Source: Zeus faber
Taxonomy: Eukaryota; Chordata; Actinopteri; Zeiformes; Zeidae
NCBI GenBank assembly: GCA_960531495.1
Contig: OY482865.1
Coordinates: forward strand, 7,347,108 to 7,411,107
Direction: 5' to 3'
Length of the DNA: 64,000 nucleotides
The stretch's first letter is position 1. The number at the start of each line of letters is the position of its first letter. Under the pieces are notes generated by a model. It searched no databases, had not been told where the DNA came from, and worked only from the letters and a program-made list of their open reading frames with translations. Shown here one piece after another: positions 11,771 through 24,090 of this stretch. The position numbers and the translations under genes were made by a program.

Positions 11771-13332
11771 TATAGAGACGTGGACAAATTTGTTGGTACC
11801 CTGACAGCTCATTCAAACAATGCTTCATTCCTCCTGAAAAGTTAAGAGATTAAAAGCAATTTTCTCATGTATACCTGCATGCCTTTGGTATGTCATAGAG
11901 TAAAGCAAAGAAACTGTGAAAAGAGATAAATTATTGCTAAAGAGATCAATTATATTCAAAAATGGCCTGGACAGATTTGTTGGGACCCTTAGAAAAGATT
12001 ATAAAAAATTGGATTTTAGTGATATTTCAAACTAACTGTTTTCTTCAATTGATATCACACATGTCTTCAATCTTATAATCAGTCATTCAGCCTATTTAAA
12101 TGGAGAAAAGCAGTCTGCTGTTTGGTATCATCGTGTGCACCACACTGAGCATGGACCAGAGAAAGCAAAGGAGAGAGTTGTCTGAGAAGAGAGAAAGAAA
12201 ATGATAGACAAGCATGTTCAAGGTAAATGCTATAAGACATCTCCAAGCAGCTGATGTTCCTGTGACTACGGTTGCAAATATTATAAAGAAGTTTAAGATC
12301 CATGGGAATGTAGCCAACCTCCCTGGACGCGGCCGCATGAGGAAAATCGACCCCAGATTGAACAGAAGGTTAGTGCGACTGGTAGAAAAAGAGCCAAGGA
12401 CAACTTCCAAAGAGGTACAAGCTGAACTCCAAGGTCAAGGTACATCAGTGTCTGATCGCACCATCCGTCGCTTTTTGAGTGACAGTGGGTTCCATGGAAG
12501 AAGAGCCAGGAGGACTCCACTTTTGTTTTAAAAACATAAAAAAAGGTCTGTAATGACTGGAATTTGCTAAAATGGATATATTATGTAGATCTATGTTCAC
12601 AGATGAAAAAATTAAGCTTTCAAAGAAAAGTACACCAAACCTGCTGTGAAACATGGAGGAGGTTTGGTTTTGTTTTGGGGATGATTTGCTGCGTCTGGCA
12701 CGGGGTGCCTTGAATCTGTGCAGGGCACAATGAAATCTTTAGTCTATCAAGGCATTCGGGAGCGAAACATACTGCCCAGTGTCAGAAAGCTCTGTCTCAG
12801 GCGCAGGTCATGGGTCCTCCGACAGGATAATGACCCAAAACACACAGGTAAATACACCCAAGAATGGATAAGAACAAATCATTGGACTATTCTGAAGTGG
12901 CCTTCTATGAGCCCTGATCTGAAGCCTATCGAACATCTATGGAAAGCGCTGAAACATGCAGTCTGCAGAAGGCACCCTTCACACCTGAGACAGCTGGAGC
13001 AGTTTGTTCAGGAAGAGTGGGCCCAACTACCTGTTGACAGGTGCAGAAGTCTCATTGAGAGCTGCAGAAATCACTTGATTGCAGTGATTGCCTCTAAAGA
13101 TTGTGCAACCAGATTTAGGGTCCCATCATACATTGCATGCCATTTTCATTAGTTTTATTATGTAAAGTATTCTGTTGAATCAAAAATCAAAAGCAAAGTC
13201 TGATTTTTATTCAATATGGAATAAGCAATGATGGATGCCAATTACTTTTGAGTTTCAAGTTATTTCAGAGAAAATTGTCGGTTCTCATTTCGTTGAAGGG
13301 TACCAACAAATTTGTCCAAGTCTGTACAGTAT
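11771..13332 (+). mobile_element. Tc1-like transposon, copy 1
   Basis: Left end: GACGTGGACAAATTTGTTGG at about 11778-11797, inside an inverted-repeat region of about 200 bp. A second related block, CCTGGACAGATTTGTTGGGACC, sits at about 11966-11987. Outer and inner direct repeats within a long terminal inverted repeat is the IR/DR layout of the Sleeping Beauty class. The right end has only one such block, ending GTCCAAGTCTGTACAG before TA, so the right inverted repeat appears collapsed. A second copy lies at 30905-32616 in the same orientation. Confidence 0.92.
12214..13152 (+). pseudogene. Tc1-like transposase pseudogene (copy 1)
   Basis: The N-terminal part (12214-12531) carries the paired helix-turn-helix DNA-binding region, including a GRGRMRKIDPRLNRRLVRLV segment typical of the GRPR-linked Tc1 domain. 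A stop and degenerate DNA follow at 12532-12717; compared with copy 2 this lacks the CFWES-type segment where the first catalytic Asp should be. The C-terminal part (12718-13152) retains QDNDPKHT (second Asp) and SPDLKPIEHLW (catalytic Glu of the DDE triad). The usual family length is about 340 residues. Non-functional as it stands. Confidence 0.9.
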
Positions 13333-15535
13333 ATGAGAAGACTCAACACATTAAATAAGAATAATAAAAAAATCATACAATTCGAAATAACAAAATAAAA
13401 TAAATCAGGTGAAGACATACATAGATCATGGCACTGCACAGAAGGTTCAATTTAAATGGCCAGAGAGAATGTAATCTACCTTTGAAAGGGATTCTAGTTG
13501 CCATGTATTTCAGGTCATTGGTTAATGTGTCTCTAGTAGTGGTGTTGGATTGTAACTATGTTCTCACCCATGTGCGCGACTACCAGACCAGCCCCAGAGG
13601 ACCTAAGATGTCTGAATGGCTAACATTGCCAATGCAAGTCAGACATATAATCCAATACGTTGTCCCCCCTCCCGTGTCATAATGTTTTTCACACCGCCGG
13701 GGAATTGGGACGTAAAGAGATTATTTCGGCAGCAAACAAGATACGGAGCTCATGTCAAGCATTGCCGTTTCTGTCTCCGCCATCACCATGGTTACGTACA
13801 GCAAAGGAGCTTGAGGTTTAACTCTAAACGCATGCTCTCAAAAATATCCACGCACAGACACCCATTCACACACGGGCAGTCAAGCCAGCATATCAGGGCC
13901 CCATGCAGTGAATAGCCATATTGGCAGGGGTGGTTACAGCATAGTCGGAGTCGTATTTAACATTAAACGCCAGTCTACCTCGGGGCAAGTGGGTCATTAT
14001 GTGTCTGCACACTGACAGATATGGTATTAATAGCTGCGCTGCATTTTATATTGAGGGCTTACATTATGTCGCCAACCGCCTTGGTGCCCTGCTGTTTGAT
14101 GTATTGACGGATGGCTTGCGGTGTCGATAGTGGGGCATGAGAGCATTGTCGGAGTGATAGTGTTGATTGTAGGGCCTCAAGGGCTCCTCATCAAGCCATA
14201 GACTGGGCTACAAGGTTCTGATGAGCCAGGAAACGTAGCGCTGCAATCTGATGGAAAGAAATCTTCTTATCCAGCCACATTGAAAATGTGAGAAGAAAAG
14301 AGAAAAGATGATGAACAGTGGATGATTTGTGAGTCAAACCCTCTGCCTACTGTAGTGTGAGTCTTGGAATGGGTTTCTAGGAGTCACAGGGTGATGGAAG
14401 TTTCAGGTAGAATCAGCGGCCTCTTATTTGTTTTTTGGGTCAATTTACCATGATACATCAAGGGCGGTCGTCCCGATTCTGATTCATAATCGAAAACCGA
14501 TCGAAATGAGCGTTCGATTTCGAGCCTCGAAGATTCTCCCAGTATTTTTGTGAGTCATATTGTCAGACATGGATCTTGACGGCAAAGACAAAATAAATGT
14601 GATCTCCAACGAACCTCTGTCGGAAAATACACTGTGTGCTGTCTCGCTGGAGCGAAGCGTTGGGGGGCAGTGCCGCAGCGCGAGCTGCAGGAGCTCGCAG
14701 CTTGTGTGCTCTAATAAGTCAAAGAAAAAGTTTGCTCCGATTCAATAAAGTCTGATGTATTTTACAGTATGTCCACTTGAAAGGACAGAAAAGAGACCGG
14801 CAGCTTGTGAGAAGTGCCGGCACGCACCGCTACGCTCTTCATAAGAGTAGTTAACCTTATGGATCGGATTTGGATTGTGATATCAAAGATAAGATAATAA
14901 CGTTCATGATGCTGTGATGAGTAGAATTAGGGGGGGGGGGGGGGGGACAAGCCTGATTAGAGAAGAACGTACGGAGCGGAGTGGGGCGTGGTGGGCGGCG
15001 GAGGAGAAGAGGCGCGGTGCAGTGTGTTGAAAAGTTCCTCTCCTTACGGTGAGACGGATGATCCTCTTCACTGAAAAGATCCAAGCATTCATTTTATCCA
15101 TGAAATTCTACATATTTTGTTCATATTTATTTGAGTTTTCTAAAAAATTGAAACAAAAGGAGGAAGGAAATGTGTCTTGCATTTTCTTATTGGGTGACAT
15201 AACACCAACACCAACTTCTTTTCACCTGCTGTAGCTCACACGTCTGTACCTTTGTGTCCGTGTGTGTTTGCACTCCCCCTATAGGTGTTTTGGGTACAGG
15301 CTGAAGGTGTTGGTGGCACCATATTTGCCAGGTTCACTCCCTACTCAATTATCCCAAGTATGAAAGCATGAACGCTGCCTCTCTGGAAGTTGCTGAGCTC
15401 TCATTAGCACCACTGTAATCATGCTAATTGGGCCACGTTGGGGAAATCACATTTGTTGTTGCAGAAACCTGGGGCTAGGTGTGGCATGAGAATAAGGTCG
15501 GAGGGCTCGGAGGAATTGTAGCATCCCATGTGCAA
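13333..15535. other. Intronic sequence; possible short DNA-transposon end near 14462
   Basis: No gene recognised. The text from 14462 (AGGGCGGTCGTCCCGATTC, then repeated CGAAAACCGATCGAAATGAG) resembles the start of a non-autonomous hAT-like repeat, but no matching right end was found. A 17-nt G-run lies at 14931-14947. Confidence 0.35.
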
Positions 15536-15536
15536 C

Positions 15537-15566
15537 AGGTGTGTGTGTGTGTGTGCGTGTGTGTCT
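15537..15566. repeat. Short (GT)n microsatellite
   Basis: GTGT run with a GC interruption, part of a cluster of GT/CA tracts at 15.5-16.5 kb. Confidence 0.9.
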
Positions 15567-15867
15567 GTGGACCCCCGGAGCCATCTCCACCCGGTTGTCA
15601 TTTCAAAGGTAAAAACCCGGCTTGCGACATACTTGGATCAGGCATCTCAAATTGGAAGTCATTAGATTCATTCGATTTAGCGTAACCGCCACCGTGAATT
15701 ATAAATGATAAGCGAGCCGATTCGCGTCCTCATCGGCGCTCCGGCTTGTGAAATCTGGTTTAAACGGGTAGTGTGGTCCCTGGCAGGCTTCCACTCCGAC
15801 TGGCTCATGATTTATCCAAACCAACAGACGGTTGTCAAAAGGCATTCATTGCTGTTCGTGCGCCACA

Positions 15868-15916
15868 CGCACGCACGCATGCGCACACACACACACACAC
15901 ACACACAGGGACACAC
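15868..15916. repeat. (CA)n microsatellite with GCAC prefix
   Basis: CGCACGCACGCATGCG leading into a pure CA run. Confidence 0.9.
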
Positions 15917-16358
15917 GTACATGTAACACTCGCAATTTGTGATTTCATCAGGTCGAATCAACTCGTTTATCACCTTACATCACGTTATTGTGATTATTGT
16001 GTGGCCCACAGTGGCAGAGGGCAGATGGCAACACATGGCACGCTGCGTGAAATACTGAGCTGTGTGTGTGTGTGTGCGCGCGCATATGCATATGCTCAGC
16101 TTATTATATGATTGTGTGAAGAGCAGGTACTATTATGTACAGATTCTGCCCCTGCGCTTTTCACGTGTGTGTAAGCTTGTGTGTGTTTGTACTCGCACAG
16201 CAATTTCTACGTATGTGAATGTGAATGTGTGTACGTACAATATACACACACGTGCGCGTCTCTGTATTTGTATGAGCTGATCTCTCTGGGGTGGTATATC
16301 ATCCTGCCAAGCCCACACAGCTGGCAGTGCCCAGACTGTTGGCCTCCCAACACAAGCG

Positions 16359-16359
<1 letters not shown>

Positions 16360-16437
<78 letters not shown>
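16360..16437. repeat. (CA)n microsatellite
   Basis: About 39 CA units, essentially pure. Confidence 0.98.
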
Positions 16438-16439
<2 letters not shown>

Positions 16440-16994
16440 CAGGACAAACTGAACACCAAAGTACTGGGCACATGCTGGAAATAGAGAGGGGGAAACCGGG
16501 GTAGTGGGATGAATAGCAGGAAGAGGGGGTTGAGTCGGTGGATCAGAAGATGGGAAGTAAATGAGGGGGTTGGGGCTGTCCCAAACAGAAAGAAGGATAG
16601 TTGGAACGATGAATTAAGATTTTAAAAAAACAAAAAAAAAAACGGAGATTGTCCGTGTCAGACGCTTTTTCACAAACTGGAAATAATCCGTTGGGATTAG
16701 ACGAGGGGCGGAGCCTGGGTAGAGCATGCAGGCGGCAGGACGTGACGCAATGACGCTGCGGAGTTTTACAGCGCACCCAAGATTGCGGACGAGGCTACAG
16801 ACCTATCAGTTGCTGTAAAAAAAAAAAAGTTTTTATGTTGATGCTCAATGTATTTGGACGTATCCGCAATATCAACTAGAGCGTGGAAAGGAAAGCAGAA
16901 AGGGGTACGCCGCAGCTAGGCTCCGTGCACGAGGATCCGCACAAAGGTAAATAACTGGCGCATGATAAGAGACGTCATCAACATGAGACAGGCC

Positions 16995-17235
16995 CACTCG
17001 CTCGCTGTGAATGCACCAGACAATTACCTGCTCTGTTCACACATACCACTCGATGGGACCGCACCCGGCCCCTGTACTCGGGGTGCTGGCTGGGTAACGT
17101 CCGGGTAATCTCCCGTCTAAGTGACTCGGACATTTTGCGTTCACACATACAGCTCCTCCGGGTAATGTCTGGGTCATTTCAGGGTCGCCGTGCATGTGTG
17201 AAGGCGGCTCTGATGAATCACATCCTTCAAAGTGC
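16995..17235. mobile_element. Probable non-autonomous DNA transposon fragment
   Basis: Contains two TTCACACATAC blocks (17036-17046 and 17141-17151) and GGGTAA(C/T)GTC(C/T)GGGT blocks spaced about 70-100 bp apart, with GTGTGAAGGCGGCT at the end. This phrasing is one I associate with dispersed fish repeats. Boundaries and class are uncertain. Confidence 0.35.
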
Positions 17236-17444
17236 ACCGCATTTGATGTAAGTGACAGCTTTTTTGAGGGTTGGAACGGATTTGGTTGTAGGGAAATGAA
17301 AACCAGGCTGAACCGAAGGACTTGTGAATTGATTTGAAAAATGTTCTCCCTTTACTGATTTGTTTTTGAAGACATTTTTGTTTTTATCTGTCACAACCCA
17401 TTTCCAAGTTAGCGCTTGCTCCAGTTTTGGTTTATGTTTGTAAA

Positions 17445-17447
<3 letters not shown>

Positions 17448-17540
<93 letters not shown>
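17448..17540. repeat. (GT)n microsatellite
   Basis: About 46 uninterrupted GT units. Confidence 0.98.
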
Positions 17541-17541
<1 letters not shown>

Positions 17542-18153
17542 AGGGTGGATTTTGGTGCGTGCCAGCGTTTCTTCATGCGTTTGGGTGTATGAATCTGTTT
17601 GTTGTGTGTGTGTGCGTTTGTTCTTACCACTTACTTTGCCTCTTTTGTGTCATTTTGCGCTGTGCATAAATCTCAGTGTAAGTTTCTCACAAAAGAGTGT
17701 TTAATTCCATGCCATCGTTTCATTTTTTTGCAGTATACACATTTATATCGCAACATGTCCACCAGTAATCTGTATTTATGTAGGTCCGGTTCCCCTGCCA
17801 AGACAATTAACAATAGAGCCTTTGAAGGTTTGAAGTTGGAATCATTCATTCGCAATCTTGACCTGGCCTGAAGTGCAAGTCACGCAGGCATCGATGCATA
17901 TGTGAGATTTGCATAGACTTGTGACCCAACCATCTTGGATTTACCACCTTTACCCACACGACCAGAGAAGTGACATGGGCGAGGCAGGGTGACTTATACT
18001 GAAGGTGTCCCATCTTAAGCCTTATGCACTGAATCTGAAAAAGGTCATTCACTTCTATGGAGGGTCAGAAAATGCAGTGCTCCAACCCCCTGCTGTGCAG
18101 AGACGTGTGTCTGACCGAGGGATCGGACGCCTTTGACATAGTGAATTAAACTG

Positions 18154-18372
18154 GGGGGACGGTAGCTCAGGAGGTAGAGCTGGTCGTCTAGTAATCTAAA
18201 GGTTGCTGGTTCGATCCCAGGCTCCTCCTGCTAGCATGCTGTAGTGTCCTTGAGCAAGACACTTAACCCCTCATTGCTCCTGATGGCTGCGTCCGTCGGT
18301 GTTTGAATAATTGTAAGTCGCTTTGGATAAAAGCGTCTGCTAAATGACTAAATGTAAATGTAAAAATGTAAA
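18154..18372 (+). mobile_element. tRNA-derived SINE
   Basis: The 5' part is tRNA-like with an internal pol III promoter: A box TAGCTCAGGAG at 18163-18173 and B box GGTTCGATCCC at 18208-18218. The middle reads GTGTCCTTGAGCAAGACACTTAACCCC. The 3' end is AAGTCGCTTTGGATAAAAGCG TCTGCTAAATGACTAAATGTAAATG, the tail shared with partner LINEs of many fish SINEs, finishing in degenerate AAATGTA repeats. It lies in the sense orientation of the host intron. Not a functional tRNA gene: there is no plausible cloverleaf 3' half after the B box. Confidence 0.88.
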
Positions 18373-19618
18373 CTGCATATAATCACAACGTTTATTATTC
18401 TTAACTTTGGGTATATTAATTGACTGTGTGTTTTTATGAATTTGTGCGCACTTGCAAGCACCGTATAAATGACGTTTTCCACTCTTTCATTAATAAAGCG
18501 TAGAGAATGTCTTCCATGGTCAAAATAAAGGAATAAAGCTGCACTTTTACTTTGAAGGTAGGCCTTATAATGAAAGAGGGACTCTAGAGCTAATTGTCGA
18601 TAAGATGGACAAGGTCTCAACTGTTGTTTAATTGATGTAATTACAGGAGGTAGTCCCAGTGAAGAATCCTCTCCGGGGACTTGTCACTTTAAACCGTATA
18701 CGTACATTCTTGAACATTTTATTCATTGCAATTTGAAGCTGACTTTAAGGATCACCAGCCTCCCATTTCCAGCCATATGCTGCTACAGTGCCACTGCTGC
18801 TGCTGTTTGTGTAATTTCCCCCAGTGTCCACAGGGGGCACTGTTGTCCTACGTTCCCATCCCCGCTCTGTGCTCCATCCGAAACCGGCGGTGTCCTCTGC
18901 CACGCTCACAGCCCATCCTACGCTGTCCTTGTTATTGTGACGAGCTATCCTCCATTCCAGTTCCAACCCCTGGACGCTTGGAAACCGTCCTGTCTAATCC
19001 GCTGTGCACTTGAGGTCCAGGGTTGGACGCCAGCCCCGCGGCCACGCTTTAATCACAACAAAGACCGGCCGCCGCACTGTGTGTGAAGCGTCTTTTCTTT
19101 AGCCTCTTTGTCCTCGCACCTCATTACAGCTCTTAAGCAATCAGATATCTGACCCTCACTGGTTAAATGTACCGCGGCTCCGCTCCGGCCGTGAAATCTC
19201 CGCTTATAGATTTTCGATGTAGTTCATTTTAGTTGATTTCAACCGTGGCGTCTGTTATCGATGCACCTTAGAGGAAATCAAATCAGCTCCTTGACACTAA
19301 TAAGAGTGGGGGTTGACCGGGTGGATGGACTCCGCCTCTCAGCCTGTGGTGACATGTTATAAATAGCAGTTATTTAATTTTTTTATTATTTTAATCTACT
19401 TGTATTTCCTGGGTGGGTGGATTCTTTCTTCCTTGCTTGCTTGCTCTCTTTCCCTCTCTTTCCCTCTCTTTCTCTCTCTTTCTTTCTCCCTTTCTCTCTC
19501 ACCCCCACCCATACCTCCCTGACCCCTTAATTGGTGTTGGGAAGCATTGTAGTCCAGGCCCGGTACTACATCCTGTGCAGTGTTCCACTGGGGTTGCCAA
19601 GGTTACCAAGTTGAGATG

Positions 19619-19620
<2 letters not shown>
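18373..19620. other. Intronic sequence, nothing recognised
   Basis: Mixed DNA with a CT-rich stretch at 19436-19500. The frames at 18726-19086 show no conserved domain. Confidence 0.4.

Positions 19621-19714
<94 letters not shown>
19621..19714. repeat. (GT)n microsatellite
   Basis: About 47 pure GT units. A shorter (TA)n run lies at 19866-19893. Confidence 0.98.
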
Positions 19715-19715
<1 letters not shown>

Positions 19716-19861
19716 CGCACATTTGTGATTGAGGAGGATACAGAGGCAGAGAGGGGAGACTGGCATGTAGATACTGGCTTCTAGAGAGATATTGACTTTG
19801 ACATCAGGCTTAATGAGCAAGGCATACACTATACAATGCATATGCAGTGTGTGTATGTGTG

Positions 19862-19897
<36 letters not shown>

Positions 19898-20349
19898 AAA
19901 AGTCATTCAAAGACCAATAACGGTTAAGGTTCTCGTTCTCTCTCTCTCCACCCCCCTTGTATCACTGTTAATCATACCCGCCCCATCTCCTCTCCAGTGC
20001 CTTGTCATGGGCTTGTCAAAAGCCTGTCAGAGCTGTGCCGTCCGTCACACACTAGCGCCGGTAATGACATCAGACGACACTGAGCATTGAAGTCGCTCAC
20101 TGGAGATGATTGGCAACTTGACGCGCTCGCAGCTGGATAACTCCCGCGGCGGCTGCACGTTTCATCAAACCCGGCTCTAACTTAGCCGGCGGTGGACTCG
20201 AGACCGAAGAACAGGATGATTGTCTGGCTGTAATAGCACCCAACGGAGCTGAAAACTATACTCGGCAGAATTTGTTCATTTTCTGATACAAAATACAAGT
20301 AGAAGTACGCGCAAGATAGTTTGTAAGATAATGACACTTGGTGTACGTC

Positions 20350-20697
20350 ATGGTGCAATCACCATCATGACATTTAAATTGACATTCAGTTGCTATTCAA
20401 ATAATTGCATTTCTTTTTGTTCATTTCATGCCAGTATTATAGTGGCATAAAATAAAACTTCATTTGATAGTAGGTGTCCATCTATTGCAGAAAAGGCATG
20501 TATTGAACTTTGGACCATACAATATTGGCTAGACTCTTCATTTATATTTGTTGGGACATAAACAAAAAAAAAAACTTAAAGTTGGATGCAAATCCTTGTG
20601 AATTTTGTTTTCTTGTGGAAACTATTTTACAAAAAAATATTGCCATCTGCCCAAATAATTGCAATGGGGCAATTATGTAATAATTGTGACGGCTCAA
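20350..20697. mobile_element. Candidate non-autonomous hAT-like repeat
   Basis: Begins near GCAATCACCATCATGACATT and ends near TAATTGTGACGGCTC, whose complement (GAGCCGTCACAATTATTAC) matches the GCCGTCAC-type ends of fish hAT-like MITEs. A related left end, AGGGCCGTCACCATCATGAA, occurs at 48518. No target duplication found. Confidence 0.35.
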
Positions 20698-21176
20698 GTC
20701 CCTTTAGCCTTCCCTTCTTCCTGTTCAATTGGTTTCAAAGAGGACTTTATTTTTAACCAATTCTCATTCAGTTTGAGTTGCTCATTCCTTGTCGTACTAT
20801 GCTTAACCTCATTTTGCACTTTTTAATATGTATTGGATTAAAAAGAGGCGACAAAAAACAGCAATACAGCGTTGAAGACAGCGTTGCAGAAATACATATT
20901 TTCTGTGGATCCATACATCAGTACCTAAAATAAGATAAGACTACCCGATGCTGGCCCTAGTGCAGCAGCCCGCATGCCTGCCTGCCTGCCTCACCCCGTC
21001 TTTCTGTATCAGCTGTTATTTCGTCCATCAATCTCTACCTCCCTTTCAGCTCCATCCCTTCTCACCTGCCAGCTTCCAGCTCCTGCGCTCATCATTTTGT
21101 ACTTAAATCTCTCTTCCTCCCCATTCATACATTCCTAGTTCTCTGTCCTAAAGCTCCTAAATCTCTCTCTCTGTTT

Positions 21177-21247
21177 GTTTCAATCCCTTGGTTTTCAATT
21201 CGTGCTCCTTCCACTGGAGAAAAGATGGCCAGGGTCCTTGCTGTAGT
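21177..21247 (+). repeat. Dispersed 70-bp block, copy 1
   Basis: Contains CTTGGTTTTC, then TGCTCCTTCCACTGGAGAAA AGATGGCCAGGGTCCTTG. An almost identical block is at 34858-34930. Both lie next to a (CT)n tract. Confidence 0.8.
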
Positions 21248-21872
21248 TTAGCTCTCTCTCTCTCTCTGTCCTTCACACTTAGCTTTTCCCTCCTTTGCCT
21301 TGGTTCACTGGACACTCGCCACTCATTTACAGTTTGTGTAGCGACTGTTATGTACATAATGTCTGCACCCATATACATGGTTTGGAGCATCCCGAGCCAT
21401 TGCAAAGTGCTGGCACGCCGCAGCCAGACAGGGGAGGTGCCGCGAGCTACAACTCCGGTCGGCGGTCACGTCCGGGCACGACATCTGATACATCTGCTGT
21501 GTGTAGGCTGCCGGTGCTTCTGCTCATTTGACCCGGAAGACTCTCCTTAGCCGCAGTTTTTCCTCGCCATTTTCCTCGTCTTTCCTCTCCCGGGTTCTGC
21601 CGCGCTTCTGAAGCCGCTTCCACACATGCACTGCAACCCTGAACTCGCTGTATCTAGACGTTACCCGGGGGAGCTGTATGCGAGAACACGCATCTCGGAA
21701 TCAGTTTGACCGGACATTAAAACAGACTTTGCACTGCCAGCTCCCGAGTACAAAGTCGAAGTAATGTAGTGTATGTAATGTCCCGTTGAGCCCATGTGTG
21801 AAGAGAGCTGGTCGTTGTCCGGAGAATTCGTGACGAGCGGGTGGGCGTGTTGATGACATTGCACATGTGCAC

Positions 21873-22304
21873 TAGGGTTGCCGGTGTTACAGTGTTCAGG
21901 CGTCCACTGTCGTTTTGCTTTTTTTTTTTTTTTTTTTTTGTATTTTATTTTTTTCATAGAAAACTCTGCAAATAAAAACCCATTTAGTTAATTGTCGCAT
22001 ATCAGTTCCAACGTTAATTAAATAATAATAATAAAAAACTCTTAATGTGTAAAATACTAAATGTGTTATCAATACTTGTCACAGCTAAGTCACAGCACAG
22101 TCTGCGGAGTCACATTTCTCTTATCACGGGTCGAGAGGAGAGAGGCTTTACAGCGGAAGACGTTACATCATGTCTAGATTGGGACCTGTCTCTCCATGCG
22201 TCATCATCCCGAGTAATTAGCGCCCGTGCATAACGGGGACACCCCCCCCCCCCCCCCCCCAATTTATTAAGCGGCGGCAAAAGTTCCTCACCGTGGCACC
22301 CCTA
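21873..22304. mobile_element. Non-autonomous hAT element with perfect 8-bp target duplication
   Basis: Ends TAGGGTTGCCGGTG (left) and, on the complement of the right end, TAGGGGTGCCACGGTG. Directly outside both ends is the 8-bp sequence ATGTGCAC (21865-21872 and 22305-22312), the target-duplication length of hAT transposons. The 432-bp interior has no transposase, and includes a T-run (21921-21939) and a C-run (about 22242-22260). Confidence 0.85.
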
Positions 22305-22863
22305 ATGTGCACGCGTGTGCATATAGGTGGCTTTTTACGATAGTTGAAGACTTTACACGGCATGTGGTGAATGAGCTGTGTACACAATGAAACAGCTCCA
22401 AGCGCAACAAGCGTGTTTCACCCTAGCGATTCGGGGGGATATTTATCAGGCGATGGTATATAGTATTTACTCTGTCTAATCCCTGATCGAGTCCCTTTGC
22501 CGCCTCCTGCACGTTCCACCCAGGCGCCACGCCCCTCCTCGACCAAACGGAGTATTTACACTACATGAGAACGCTTTCGACACGGACAAGCTCCCGTTGT
22601 GAGTTACACGTGTGGAAGGGGAACTTGGGACAATGTGCAGACCTGGTTCTCCGGACAATTTCCAGAGTCCCCGTATGAAAACAGCATATGAGTGATGTGC
22701 AGTCTGCTCCCGTGAAATACTCTCTGGTCTAGTCCTTACACTTGTCCCCACATCACCATGACACTTTGGATGGTTGAAGATGGATTTGTTGTGTGATGAC
22801 TCCCTCCAACCTCCCTCCCTCTGTTGACTTATTATCTACCAGGCTGGAGTCACAACCTACCGC

Positions 22864-22869
<6 letters not shown>

Positions 22870-22917
<48 letters not shown>

Positions 22918-22957
22918 GCGCGTGTGCGTGCGTGCGTGCGTGCGCGCGCGCGCGCGC
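22870..22957. repeat. (GT)n grading into (GTGC)n and (GC)n
   Basis: Pure GT, then GCGT units, then a run of GCGCGCGC. It is alternating purine-pyrimidine throughout, so Z-DNA-prone. Confidence 0.95.
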
Positions 22958-23905
22958 AATGGACCAACCTACCTATGATAATGGGTTAGGGCAGGACACA
23001 CGGGATCAGTCTCTTGACCTTAAACTCTTTGAGTCGCAGTTCAGATTTTGTTCGGTTCACCGCCGGTGGTCTTGTAGATGTTCGGTTTGATTATGTTTTT
23101 TTTTTTTTTTTTTTTTTTTCCCCTCTGTCTCTGATTTTTCAAAAACCTCCCCTGCTCTGCGTCTTCCAGCTTCTCATGTGTCCGGCCAAAATAGCTGAAA
23201 ACACTTTCCGACGGATTGGGGAAAAATCCTTTTCCTCCCTACATCATTATCGGTGTCCGGCCCTTCCGTACCTCCTACCAAAGTGACTAGTTCCCGTCGA
23301 GCCTCTGACACCGGCTGCGGTCTTTATGGATTCAGGAAAGGTGCTGCTGTGCTAGTACCTTATAGGTTACAAAATATTGGTATAGCTTGGAGAGTAATGT
23401 CATATTTTTATTTCTGCATCTTTATTTTTCCTACGGTTTATGTGTGGTACTTGTCCAAAACCTTAAATTCTTACACTCTTAGATCTTGCAGTGTTATACA
23501 ATATTTAACTGTGTCGCACATTTACATATATTCAATACACGCTGCATTGTAAAAAAGCATGTTGTGATACGTGATATTCCAAATAAATAAACTTTAAAGA
23601 AACGAACTGAGCTACTTTCAGCAACGTAGCTGACAGGAACCCCTTGATTCAGTGGAATTCAGGGGTAATAAAACCACATCAAAAACACATCACAAATTCT
23701 TTAGTTATTGAGTTTTTTACTCTGCAGGTTATCTCGCTCATTACATTCCTGCCATGTCGTGGAATAACTTAACATATAAAAAGGCTGATTTGCCTCCTTT
23801 CCTCATCTTTGGAAAAATATCTGTTTCTTAAACGGATTATGATCTTATATTCTTGTGAAAGATAAGTACAACATTTATTGCACATTCCTGAGCTAATTCC
23901 CTGTT
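22958..23905. other. Intronic sequence before exon A
   Basis: T-run at 23096-23119. No gene recognised. Confidence 0.4.
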
Positions 23906-23951
23906 TGTGTGTGTGTGTGTGTGTGTGCGTGCCTGTGTGTGTGTGTGTGTG
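23906..23951 (+). repeat. (TG)n tract just upstream of the exon A acceptor
   Basis: Two TG runs (23906-23927 and 23934-23951), then GCGCGTCTGCGTGTGCGCACGTCCATAG to the acceptor. It takes the place of a normal polypyrimidine tract. Confidence 0.95.
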
Positions 23952-23978
23952 CGCGTCTGCGTGTGCGCACGTCCATAG

Positions 23979-24085
23979 AGGAGGAGGTGGAGAACTTTGA
24001 TGTGTCAAGTCTTCAGGAGGAGGCGCTGAGGAACATCGAGGCAGACAGCTTCTGGTGCATGAGTAAACTGCTAGATGGCATCCAG
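23979..24085 (+). CDS. tbc1d22a/b: TBC1 domain family member 22 (TBC1D22A/B), internal exon A
   Basis: TBC1D22 proteins are TBC-domain proteins, a family that acts on Rab GTPases as GAPs, and are reported around the Golgi. This 107-nt exon encodes EEVENFDVSSLQEEALRN followed by IEADSFWCMSKLLDGIQ, which I recognise as the TBC1D22 TBC domain shortly after the YxQ finger region. The acceptor is ATAG at 23975-23978, leaving 2 nt to complete a split codon (previous intron phase 1). An alternative acceptor AG at 23979-23980 would shorten the exon by 2 nt and break the phase. The donor is CAG|GTAAAC at 24085/24086, phase 0. Some residues look more like human 22A (DVSS, NIEAD) and others like 22B (ENFD, SFWC), so the paralogue is open. 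The preceding exon was not found in this window. Confidence 0.95.
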
Positions 24086-24087
24086 GT

Positions 24088-24090
<3 letters not shown>

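Noticed and set aside
18154-18230. tRNA gene
   Set aside because: A and B boxes are present, but the sequence continues into a SINE body and LINE-type tail, and the acceptor stem is not convincing.
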